From Maratus speciosus (lineage: Eukaryota > Arthropoda > Arachnida > Araneae > Salticidae): a stretch of 64,000 nucleotides of DNA. The notes beneath the pieces were generated by a model, which saw only the letters and a list, made by a program, of their open reading frames with translations, searched no databases and had not been told where the DNA came from. This document shows positions 33,742 through 44,587 of this stretch, in pieces. Location of the stretch: positions 152,441,915-152,505,914 of the forward strand of contig OZ010791.1 in NCBI GenBank assembly GCA_963932465.1. The letters are read 5' to 3'. Both the position numbers and the translations under genes were made by a program. The stretch's first letter is position 1; each line of letters begins with the position of its first letter.

Positions 33742-35467
33742 AATGACGTAAATTATCAGCTGTATCAACAAACGTAAATCGTAACTATTGAAATCTTCCG
33801 TATGCAAATTACAGCATCTCCTAAGCGTAAATAGAAAGAACGCAGCAAATGAGGGGGTGGAGAAGAAGATGACGAGAAAAGTCGGATGCTGAGATGCTCC
33901 ATTTGATAAGATCCTCGAATAGGCCTCTTTTCGGTGACACCATGCCACTTCCTGACCTACAAGCCGAACAAAACTTTAGTTATTGCTAGGTGCATCGTAT
34001 ATTCTTATTGTTGGATTTTTTTTTTTTCCTAGCAAGGATGAAAATTATTTTGAGGAATTCAGTTTTCTATCTGCTATTTGTTAATCGGAATTTAACGTTT
34101 TAAATGTTACAAGTGCATTTAGTTTAAAGGCTCAGGTATCTTTTTCAGTCGCAAAAATTTTAAAGCTTCTTATCTTAAAAATTATTACACACATTTGTAC
34201 AGAACTGTTTAAGCAAGCCTAATCTTTTGTGTTTTGCTTTTCGAGAAATTAAATGTATTTATTTATTTAAATTCTAGAATTAAATCTGCATTTGTTCTAT
34301 GAGGTGATGCAATTCGTGAACGATAATATTCGCAAAACTCAACGTATGAGCTATTTTTTTTCCTTATTTCTTTCCCTGTTTTATTAACACTTAGACATAT
34401 AGTACATAATTAAAAACATCTATAATTGATTCAAAATTTGTATTCTTTCAATAAAAAAAAAGTGCATAAAATCGGGAATTTGTAAAAATAATGAATTTAA
34501 ACCTACTTTATTTTTAAAAATTAGGATTACACGTATAACAAACGTATAGGTAAGACATGTAATTATAATAGCTATAGTAACACTCACATTTTAGAAAATA
34601 ATAAAAAACTTTCTGTTATATTATTTTATGCCAAATAATTTATACAATCAGAGGTCCATATTTAGTTATTTTTAATAGAATGTAAGGTACATTGAACTCG
34701 TCTAACAAGCGGTTTCCATTTGAATTTTTAACATTGTTTATTTTCTAAAAAGATGACTCGCAGTCATAGGTAGTGGAATAAATTATCAAAATAACAAATA
34801 CCAGACTCTCTAAACAGCTATACCGGTCAAGAATGAAATTCTAAGGTGTCTTAATTAATGCCTTAGTAATGTAGGTTGTAGTAGAAGGGAACGAGATAAG
34901 GGGGCGAGAAATTATGAGGAATCAAGCTCGAGTATTAATGGAATAAGATGGGACCAAAATTATTCGGATTTCGGCTTATTTTGATTTAGAAGCTTAAACA
35001 ACGCCGAAAATATTCTATTAGGTTTGCCATTTCTGCTATACATATTCTGATTTGATTTGTTAAATTATATTTGCTTCGATAACCGTTTGCATATAACACT
35101 ATGGTATGCATCTGTTACTATGAAATTTTAATATTTTAGAGTATAGAAGAAAATGGTGTAACAGACTGTAATATTTGTATAAGGCTTACCATATATTATT
35201 CTTTTTCATTATTTTTTTCCCTTTAAGTATTTAGTTTGTAAAAATTTTATGAGTGGTATGTTTAAGGAAAACGTAGTGGCACTTTATAATCAATATCTAA
35301 ATCGCATTGAGACAGAAATCATATTAGTCTCTTACTTAAATAAAACATTCTCAGTTGCACGCAATCGATTACACAACAGTTAATGCTGGATATCTTGTAA
35401 GATCGATATTTTTTTTTTAGTTGATTGTGCCGAAAGAAACTTTAACCAAAAGTTATTTTCTTTGATG
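33742..35467. other. AT-rich stretch with no supported gene
   Basis: No bounded element or gene is seen. The minus frame 33739-33948 begins at the pogo boundary and has no domain. Confidence 0.5.
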
Positions 35468-35531
35468 ATTGAATTTTACCGTTATAAAATTATTTAGTTA
35501 TTGAATTTTACCGTTATAAAATTATTTAGTT
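35468..35531. repeat. 32-bp direct tandem duplication
   Basis: Two exact adjacent copies of a 32-bp unit (35468-35499 and 35500-35531), each containing GAATTTTACCGTTATAAAAT. Exact identity suggests a recent slippage or repair event. Confidence 0.9.
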
Positions 35532-35767
35532 TTTCTATCAATATGGCATGCGCGTTTCTAACAGGTTACATTTCTTTATCGCTATTCGATTTTTCTAAAA
35601 TACTTTGTACTTTAGAAACTGTACTTTGTTTGTAAAAAAGTATCTAAATATAAAATGTTGTTGTTGTTGTGCGTAATAAATAGTTTTACGAGTTGGCAAA
35701 TTTAACAACGATTAGAGATGTCTCGCACCCGTCAACCTCATCAGGATTGCGGAATCCCTATGGTTGC

Positions 35768-36046
35768 TTAATCATCTTTTAAAATATGGGTAACGTAGGC
35801 ATCCACGTGTTCAAGAAAATCCGATCCGAACAGTGGTTTGCTTAATATAATTACCGAACATATACCTTGAACATTGTCTTGTGCGGCAGATAAAGTAGGA
35901 TTTCTATGCCATCATCTCCACGCATAATCAATCAGGCTCTCTTGACTTTTGGGAGGCTTCGTCTGAAGATCACTTATAATCGATTCTCTTATAAAATTCC
36001 ACGCTACGCAGTGTGTGTTTTTGCCTAAACGTAATTTGGAACAGTT
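35768..36046 (-). pseudogene. Unassigned degenerate open frame, one internal stop
   Basis: On the minus strand a 92-codon frame runs from just after a TAG (36047-36049) to TAA at 35768-35770, with a single in-frame TGA at 35912-35914. It has no start codon. The product has ordinary protein composition, for example SQESLIDYAWR before the stop and FGSDFLEHVDAYVTHILKDD at the end, unlike the low-complexity frames around it. I do not recognise it. It could be an eroded exon or a transposon gene. Confidence 0.35.
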
Positions 36047-36077
36047 CTAATGGAAGCTACATCATTCTTCGAAAATA

Positions 36078-36369
36078 AGCCACTGTACACTATCATCTGT
36101 TTGATGATTTTGTTTTCAGCGTCAAATTTTTCATGAGTTTCACATCCTTTGCTATTTCGTTCGGATTGTTTCAGTACTTAAAAAGCCTCCTACGTTGTGT
36201 GCACTTTTCCCAAGTACAAGGAGACCTGCCTTGTAATTGTTTAGTAGGTAACAAAAATGACTATGAAGTTCAGCTAGAAAATGAGTCTGTTGCTGAATCG
36301 CAGTCAAGTAACCTAGAAGGATGTGACAATCTGGTAAATATAAATCAATATTTTGATGGAGAAAATTAA
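36078..36369 (+). CDS. Unassigned open frame, possible terminal exon
   Basis: An open frame of about 97 codons, with ATG at 36133, lies just downstream of TTTTGTTTTCAG, a plausible 3' splice acceptor ending at 36119. The C-terminal part is acidic and polar (NENESV-like, ending NQYFDGEN). No domain is recognised and no polyadenylation signal stands out. It may be a chance frame. Confidence 0.25.
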
Positions 36370-37200
36370 CCTTTCTCTCGGATCTAATGTTTGTCTTAAT
36401 ACTTTACTGTTTGTTATGTTGTAAATTCAAGATAAATGCACTGTAGCTTATATAAACGTTTTTTTTTTGTGTGTGTATGTGTGTGGGAGCCAAATCCTGA
36501 CTAAGAGATTTTTATGCCCACGGCACTTCCCAGTTTTTGGGCCCCTATAAATCAATTGGTTGTTTGGGAAACGTCACGGTAGTTGTTTACTTACAAGGGA
36601 TTAAAACCGTGCACTTTTTATCTAATAGCCAGTGTCTACTATTTCATAAAATTACAGAAAATAATCTTTAAGTAATACATGGAAAAATGGAATATTTATA
36701 ACATAGGGTAACTTAAACAACATAACTTAAACAATGTAACATTCGGAAGTTTTTAGAAGATTTATAAACTAAGAGCAAAAGAGTGTTTCTGACGTTATCA
36801 TAGGATTTTGCTACTTTTTGCCTTACTTCAAATTTCTAACTGATCGCGAAAATTTGCTTCCTTGAAAAAATGAATTGAAAAACTATAAAAGAGGATTATG
36901 TGAAAGAATGCATTCTGAAATTTAATGATATATTTGTTGCATTTAATTTGTGAAAAGTAAAAGTACTGACATTAAATTTTTAATATTAAATAAATTTCAT
37001 AAACATATCAAATGACATTATGGGAAAAAATTTAGTACTCTGTGGAAGTTTTGTGCGCAAGGCAATTCCTATTTGCCCATGCGATAGACGTTCCCTGATG
37101 GGAACTATTTTTATACTTTTATATTATTATAAGATTTTCGGCTATAATATGTGATGCGCGATTCATTAGAATTTTATTTTTTCCGTATTTTATGGAAATC
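36370..37200. other. Stretch with no supported gene
   Basis: AT-rich, with a GT run at 36470-36485. No bounded feature is visible. Confidence 0.5.
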
Positions 37201-37268
37201 TAAAAGGACTAAAAGGGTAGACCTCGAAAACCATTAGTGGTCCGAGAACCATAGTTTGACAAACGTTG
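37201..37268 (-). repeat. hAT (Charlie-like) terminal fragment
   Basis: Read on the minus strand the segment starts CAACGTTTGTCAAACTATGG and continues through CTCGGACCACTAATGG to CGAGGTC. This is the recognisable end consensus of Charlie-type hAT elements. No matching left end or target duplication is evident, so it appears truncated. Confidence 0.5.
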
Positions 37269-37276
37269 TCTTATAG

Positions 37277-38007
37277 TATGCGTTTAATATGACTTTCAAT
37301 AATGCGGCCCGACCTACATGACATAATTAGCTTTTGAATATTCTACTTCTTGCAATTTTCAGTATTTTAAAAATTTTGTGAGTTTGATATTTGTGGCAGG
37401 TGGGGGAGGGTGGTAGAAAATTCTTGTTATTCCTTAACATTAGAACAGAGGAAAAGTTTACTCAAGTTTTATAAAAAATAATTTACGCCAGAATTTTTAT
37501 TTAAAACTGTGCAACTTATTTAACTTTTTTTTGAGTGATATATATTTAATTTGTTTTAATGAGGAATTTCTGGTTTGAATCGAACTATGCTTATTTGGTA
37601 CGGATCAAAATTATCCTTCCTTCTAACGTTAACAATGCTGAAGGTTGAATAAGTAGAATTTATTATAAAAGGATTGTCTGTAGTTCAGAAACTTAGAAAT
37701 TGTATTAATATTCATGCTCTTATGATGAGAATTGGTATGTAAAGATATATCAGGTACTGAGGAAGGAAAAAAAAGAGGGAGGAAATTGCAAATGAGGAGT
37801 GAAACAAAGTTAAACTCAGACTTAAAGTTATGTAAATATTATAGATAGCACTGTGTAAGGATCTTCAATTTACTAGTTGTAATTTTATAATAAAATATAT
37901 ATTATAAAACTATATAGGAAAATCACTTGAAGCATCAAAACTAACTTAATATTTGCTAAAAGTGATAAAAATACATTTACAAGGCAAATAAATACCTTTA
38001 TTTATGC
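37277..38007. other. AT-rich stretch with no supported gene
   Basis: No feature is evident apart from a small GTGGGGGAGGGTGG patch near 37400. Confidence 0.5.
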
Positions 38008-38050
38008 AGATCGACATGTTTCATCGCTCTGACGGCGACATTCTCAAGAT
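38008..38050 (-). other. Degenerate hammerhead-like or retroelement-end motif, site 1
   Basis: On the minus strand the order is CTTGAGAA, a short inverted pair (TCGC...GCGA), then GAAACATGTCG. Its layout matches the site at 58353-58394. It resembles the CUGANGA-stem-GAAA core of hammerhead ribozymes found in Penelope-like elements. The core has mismatches, so activity is not claimed. Confidence 0.25.
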
Positions 38051-38374
38051 TTATACTGATACAAATATTTTCGCAAAAAATTTTTAATTGAAAAACTGGT
38101 AAACAAAAATCACGCGATCTCATGCGTAATGTAATGCGAACTGCAATATTAAAAAAGGATATTTGTGAGCGTGAATTATTTTATACTATTGCTTTATTAT
38201 TCTGCAGAGAATCTCTTTCCAAATTTTAAGAAGCTCCATGGAGGATGATTCTTTGCATGTATTCTCACTGCATAAAAAAGATCTTTATTGATTCTCGGAT
38301 AATCTGAGGCGGATTAATTCGCTCTCGGACCCCCAGGCTCGATTTTCTTGCGGTCTCCCTCAAAGAAATATATA

Positions 38375-39497
38375 CAGTTGAACCTCTTTTTAACGAAGTC
38401 GCTAAATTCCGGAAAAAAGTTCGTTATATGGAAAATTCGTTAAATAGAGATTCACCTTTTAAAATACTTTAAACTACATAAAACAGATTTTTAATTTATA
38501 ATCAATACATGTTTTTATTAAAAGTAATTAATCACATTCTTTTACATAAATTATATCGATTTGTTTTATTTATTTTACCCACCAATATCCATCATCAATT
38601 CATTTTTTCTATGTGTTTAAAGCTTTGAAATCTGCAAGGGAAACAAAACATTGTCCGGGAATATAATGTATTTTCTGTTTAAAGTAAATAGTTTTACATT
38701 AAAATTAAGGAATTTTAATGACATTATCGTATTTATTATTATTATAACAAATAATTTTAACCATATACATTAACATATGCGCCCTTAAATTTAATTTCGG
38801 ATAAACTCTGTTAATTTTGCCTGAGTTTTTTTCTTTTAAAAAGTGCTTTCTCTCATAATACGTCTCACATCTTTGCAATGCACCAAAAACCCCTTCATGC
38901 GTATTTTCTTCTAACTATAATCAGCGTTGGATTTTTTTCAAATGATTTTAGCATTTCATCATACGAAGTTTTGTTAATTCCTGCATCATGTTCATTTCCA
39001 TCATCATCATATTCGTCTTCATCGCAATTCATTGCTGTATTGTTTTTATTTTTCATACTGTCGAAAATATCCAATTCGGATAGTGTTTAAGAGGTCTCAA
39101 TTTCAGAATTAAGAGAAATACAATCATCAATCAGCACATCATAGTTAATTTCTTCTTTTTTTCTCATCTGTATCCACATTTTTAAGTTACTCTAAGGGAT
39201 TATCGTCTCAGTCTTCCGTACTTACCGAATTCTCACTGCTGACAAAGAAGGAGCCTGGTAAAGCCAGTTCAAGGCCATTGGACATCATAAAATGTGTTTA
39301 AGCAAAGAATAAGTTTGAAATGTCCAGAAATATTTTGAGAAATGGGGAGAAAAAAAAATTAGATCCCAAGAAAAAGTTCGTTAAATAGAGAATGCACTTC
39401 GCTATTTGGAGGTTATTTTACGAAGAAATTCGCAAAATGTTCTTGGTTCCAAGAAAAAATTCGCAAAATAGAGGTTCGTTAAATAGAGGTCCGACTG
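38375..39497 (-). mobile_element. Tigger/pogo-like element, TA target site
   Basis: The ends CAGTTGAACCTC and GAGGTCCGACTG are diverged inverted repeats flanked by TA (38373-38374, 39498-39499). Subterminal words TTCGTTAAATAGAG and TTCGTTATATGG recur at both ends. The interior on the minus strand contains an acidic Asp/Glu stretch (about 38990-39030) like the tail of Tigger transposases. At 1.1 kb it is a deletion derivative. The frame at 38878-39090 on the plus strand is a shadow of this. Confidence 0.7.
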
Positions 39498-39573
39498 TAT
39501 AATACAATTCTGAGAATATTTATCTTTCGCATATATTTTATTTAAAAATGAATTTACAGTAAATTTACAAATA

Positions 39574-40473
39574 CAGGGTGCAATATGTTATCTATCGCCG
39601 ACCTTTAATTTCTCAACCGTTAGTCGTAGACATATTATAATTCGAATTACAAAAACGTTTCAAATGAGGTAAATATTCATTCTGTGGCATTATTTAAAGT
39701 AAAAAATCAATTTTATAAAAATTACGAAGACTAACTTTTTATACGGTCCCCCAATCCCTATAGTTATATTTAGTAAAAGTTGACACATATCATAACAGAT
39801 ATAACACAAAAAGTTTGACATCTGTACTACAAAAATTGACACAGTTATTAAATTTCAAAGTTTGAGATTTTTGAACGTGATTTTGTCTTTCATTGAGGGA
39901 TCAGTTAAAAGTAATTCGAGATCAAAATCAGGGTACAATGTCCTTCTTACGGCGAAACCACCTTTAGCCGGTATCGTCGGTACGTTTGAATGTTGTTCGA
40001 CCCATAAAAGTTAGCTCACATTTTTAGATTAAATAATCATATTTGGTGATTCTCCAATTAGGCGATACCGGTTAAAGGTGGTTTATCCGTAAACAGGACA
40101 TTGTACCCTGATTTTGATCTTGAATCACTTTAATTCATCTTTTAACTGATCCCTCAATGAAAGACAAAATCACGTTCAAAAATCTCAAACTTTGAAATTT
40201 AATAACTGTGTCAATTTTTGTAGTACAGATGTCAAACTTTTTGTGTTATATCTGTTATGATATGTGTAAACTTTTACTAAATATAACTATAGGGACTGGG
40301 GGACCGTATAAAAAGTTAGTTTTCGTAATTTTTATAAAATTGATTTTTTACTTTAAATAATGTCACAGCATGAATATTTACCTCATTTCAAACGTTTTTG
40401 TAATTGGAACTATATGTCTACGACCAACGGTTAAGAAATTAAAGGTGGGCGATAGATAACATATTGCACCCTG
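39574..40473. mobile_element. 900-bp fold-back element with about 405-bp arms
   Basis: It begins CAGGGTGCAATATGTTATC and ends with the reverse complement, flanked by TA. The arms (about 39574-39977 and 40066-40473) match along their whole length with few differences, around a loop of about 90 bp. There is no coding capacity. Such symmetry suggests a recent origin or maintenance by conversion, and a transcript would form a long double-stranded RNA. The minus frame 40378-40560 overlaps the right arm and is not a gene. Confidence 0.9.
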
Positions 40474-40990
40474 TATATTTTCATGCAGACATTTATGTGG
40501 AATCTTACAATCTAAAAATCTTTTTTGTTTAGCTATGCATGTTACGACAGTAAATTTCACTCAAATTTGTTTTAATGTTGCAAATTATTGTATTTAAAAA
40601 ATTAAAATAAAATAAAACCTCTTATCTTCCTACTTACAAAACTATTAATGTTCCCATTCACCAAAATGTGGAAGCCGAAAATTTTCTTTACATGAATATA
40701 GAAGACATTAAAAAGACCGTAGTGTTTAGAATACAATCTACATTTTAATGAACTACAAGATTCAATAAGTTAGTAAAGCAAGGAATATTGCACACCATTC
40801 CTTTTTTGCATAATACATTAGCTCGATATGTATTTAAAGAAAAAAAAAAAGAGCAAAATTCTCAGTGCCGGGCCCCCTCTTCTGGGTCACTAAGCTCTAG
40901 CCTACTCAGCCTAATGGGTAATAAGCCTCTGCGGATAAGGGATGGTAAATAAAATCTTGATGGATAAATTATTCTACTACTTTTAAAATA

Positions 40991-41071
40991 AATCTGTAAA
41001 GATTCTTTGTTATATAGTCTGGCCGTATACAGCTTTGGCCAGATTATATAACAAAAAAACCTTTACAGATT
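40991..41071. repeat. Short palindrome with about 35-bp arms
   Basis: The arms 40991-41024 and 41037-41071 are inverted copies (AATCTGTAAAG...GGCC / GGCC...CTTTACAGATT) with a 12-bp loop. It may be a very small MITE or a cruciform-forming site. Confidence 0.75.
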
Positions 41072-43140
41072 AATATTCTCGCAAGCTGCTGCTTTTTTAA
41101 ATTTTCACAGTTTGATTTGTAATTTTCTGTTTAACTATAGATACTAGTGCAATTTTATTTCGTTTGGAGCTCTGGTACTGTCGCTAGAGAATTCTGAATG
41201 GGTAAAATTTTAATTATGATAGCCCTGTGCCCCCTGTACATAAAGTTTAATAACAGAAAAAGTTATCTCTGATGCCTTTTATTCATCGCTCACAGTATCT
41301 ATGTGACAATTTTTGTCACGACAGTTAAGTCTTAAAGTACTAGATTGATTATTCATGAGGTATGCAAATTAATATATATTGTGTATGTGTAGATTTTCGT
41401 CAAAAATAAACAAAAAAGAAAAAAAAATAGCATTTTTTTGTTAACATAAAATCAAAAATACATAGATTCAAAACTACAAAATACATGTATTCGAAATGTA
41501 TGTGCACATACATAATTTTCTTCCCATTGATTCTAAACATAAAATGTGTTTTCTAAAGTATTCGGTACTAAGTATGTAGTGATACAAGGTCACATACCTT
41601 AATAAATGTATTTTACTTTTAAAAAGCGTAAAGCTATATTTTTGAAAATCTTTCTATTGCAAATTGCAAATAAATTAGTTCGAACATTTATTTTCTCCCT
41701 ATGTTTGAAGACTTGTAGAATTGATATCTCGGAAACGGGTCAGTTCTCATGAGGTAACAGTTTTTCTTACATCATTATAGTGTTCTGCTTGCTTAACTGG
41801 TTTTTTAGTATCGACATGCGTGTTTTTCTCCTGTGCTTTGGATTGTTGTTGTTTTAATTGTGTATTGATCATTCTGCAGATTGAATCCGTTAATGAATGG
41901 AAAACAATTTGATTGGCTTTTATGAGCTGCATATTTGAAATAATAATTGAATCAATATTCAGTGATGTTATCAGATTAAATTTAATACTGAAAAATATGA
42001 TTTGTCCTTTTCTTATAATAATATTATTAGATGTAGTTAGTTATGTAGAATTAAGGGTCGGACGCTGATGTATTGCTCGTTAAATTAAAGTAATTTTTGT
42101 GGGGTTTTGTAAAACAAAATTCACAATTTATTAACTTAAATCACCATTAGATTAGACAAACTTTAAATAACAAATTCCTTAACAATAAAATTAATCTCAT
42201 CTCCAGCACCATTCTGACCGCTGAGCACTCTTCAGTTTGAAACAAACAAACAAGGGCTTAAAATTTTTAAACTGGATGTTAAAATCTGTACAACCATTCA
42301 TTTTCACAAAGAAACTTATACTCTTATCATTTTTTAAATTTTAAAGTGCAATTTTAGGGGCAAATGCAAAAGATTTTCTTATAAGCCATGTTTATTTAAT
42401 AAAAAAAATAAATAATTATAAACACAAATTTGATGGTTCACCAAGATATTAATTATTAAATATCTCATGTAGATTCACAACCAATTAAAGTAGAAGTCGA
42501 TATCTTTATTACAAACTTTCCCACAAAATACATCATTCTGAGAAAAACAGGGAGCTTTTGGAAGTAGTATTTGTTAGAACTATAGCGTTTTTTTTTTGTT
42601 TTTTTTTGAAAATTTAAATTTATTTTATTCACTTTACTTGAAAAGGGAAACCATTGATTTAGAAATTACTTGCGTAGTCTAGTTTATTTGAATTCTAATA
42701 CATGCTGTAAAAAATAACAACGTGCTGAGGGTTCATTTGCATCTTGAAAAATTAACACAAACTAGCGTTATTCTGTAATCTAATGAGGCTTTTTGTATAA
42801 TTTTCAACATTGATGAAAATGAAGAGCTCGATATTTCAGTTAACAGCAATATGCAGAGCAAGAAGAGAAAAGGAATGCTTTTTGACGATTTTATGAATTT
42901 GGCTGTGTTTCATATGCGGAAAAATTTCTATTCCAACTTTCTCAAATATGTACAGTCGTCCAAGAGAGAAAAAAATAAGAGAGATCGGTAAAACCTACCT
43001 CGCCGAACAATATAAAGTCAGCTGTAGCGTTCAGGTAGAAACTCACAAATACATATTTTCGTTGCTGTTCGTTGTATTTGTGAGAATGTATTGAGCCATT
43101 TTAAAGATTCTACTCCGTTATTGAAGAACGCTAACGAGAG
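41072..43140. other. AT-rich stretch with no supported gene
   Basis: No exon or bounded element is seen. The minus frame 41747-41932 has no domain. Confidence 0.45.
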
Positions 43141-43258
43141 TTTGAATGCTAAAATTTGGAAAATTTGTCCAAAAGTCACACACTAAATCGCTTTATTGTT
43201 TAAATTGCCACCTATATTACTTCTGCTACATATGGTGCAGAAATTTACATGCAGATAC

Positions 43259-43430
43259 TACAAGTAATGAGGTGCAAAGGATGACACCAACCGTCTGCGA
43301 CATGCTAGAATTAAAGCGGCACAAGCGACGAAAGAGGCTCGTACTGCTCGTAGATCTAAACAAAAACAATTTAAATGAGCAGATTAAGACATGGGAGGGT
43401 CCGCGGTATGGCTCAGGAATAGCAAATTAA
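43259..43430 (+). pseudogene. Possible transposase C-terminal fragment, unassigned
   Basis: One frame gives a basic stretch (ELKRHKRRKRL) and ends EGPRYGSGIAN. A neighbouring frame gives a Lys/Arg/Ala-rich helix (KAAQATKEARTARRSKQ). A basic helix followed by E-G-x-x-Y-G-x-G near the terminus reminds me of some arthropod transposon proteins, but I cannot name the family. A frameshift between the two frames would make it a relic. The longer frame 43146-43430 that includes it is otherwise low in information. Confidence 0.25.
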
Positions 43431-44587
43431 GTGTAAGTTAATAATCAGTATATTAACTTAAAAATTTTTTAACATTTTTCGATAAAATTTGCGCTTATCT
43501 ACGCATAATTACATTTTTTAAGGACCATATAGCCATTTTTTGAAAAATTTAATTTTTTATATTTTTCCAAGTGTAAAAGTCAAAATTTTAGACGAAAAAT
43601 GCAATTTTTTTTTTCAAAATAGCACAATTTTCTTATTTTTCAAAAATTCAAATATTTGAGTTGATGGCCCTTAGCTACAACCTAATTTTACAAGAAGAAA
43701 CTGAGATTTTGAATTTTTGTTCTTTTCTTCCTACAGGAAGTTAGAATGCTGCCCACCGAGCCCGGATATTTTCGTACAGGTTAACGCGGCTAAATATTTC
43801 CGACGTTAATATGGGATCAAATTTAACAACAACAACAAAATATTTTTAAGTAGTTGAAGCAATAAAAAAAACGTGCAATTATTAGTTTTTCAATTAATTT
43901 TAATCCCTTCCTAAAAAAATTCCAAAATATGTCCATTTTTCGCTATAATTTTGGATTCACATATTTTTAGCTTCTATAAATCGATTTAAGTTTTTGGTTA
44001 ATTGTAGGTTACATTTACAATTTTTTTTTTTTTCGAAATTAATTCCAAATATATATAATTAATTTTCAATATGAATTGTAACATTATGAATTTTTTAACA
44101 GAAATTTCTAGAAATTTCAAATTTGCGAGTTGTAATCTGTTTTGCAACGATTAAAAATGAATTTGACTTTAGCAATTCCAAACTTTAAGCATTCATAATT
44201 TCTTGATTGAATGATTTCCTGTTTGTTATCCTGAGGTAAAATTTACCGAAAAATAGAAATATGATGTCGAAAGTATGTGTTAATAAGCAAAATTCTGAAG
44301 TTACGCACAATTTCTATATGTAGACAACCATCTAAACGAAACTAGTAGACGTTAACGTTATTACTAATCGATTGGAACCAGTCAGATTTTTATAAGATGG
44401 TTTTCGGGAGAAAAATAGAGGGTGCTTTCTCTCTTTCCCTTTTTTTTTTTTTTCTTTTTTCTCTTTTTGACTACTTTACATTTCAAAAATGTCAGAGAAT
44501 TCATGCATTTGTGCATTTTTTCTTTAAATATTTGAATGTTTCAAATGTAGCCACTATTTTTAAAACTCTATCACATTTTTTGTAGTT

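Noticed and set aside
36613..37276. Complete hAT from 36640 to 37268 with TCTAATAG/TCTTATAG as target duplication
   Set aside because: The flanks differ by one base and the proposed left end CAGTGTCTAC does not match the right-end TIR.
38878..39090. Plus-strand Ser-rich 70-codon frame
   Set aside because: It is the antisense of the acidic Asp/Glu tail of the Tigger-like remnant.
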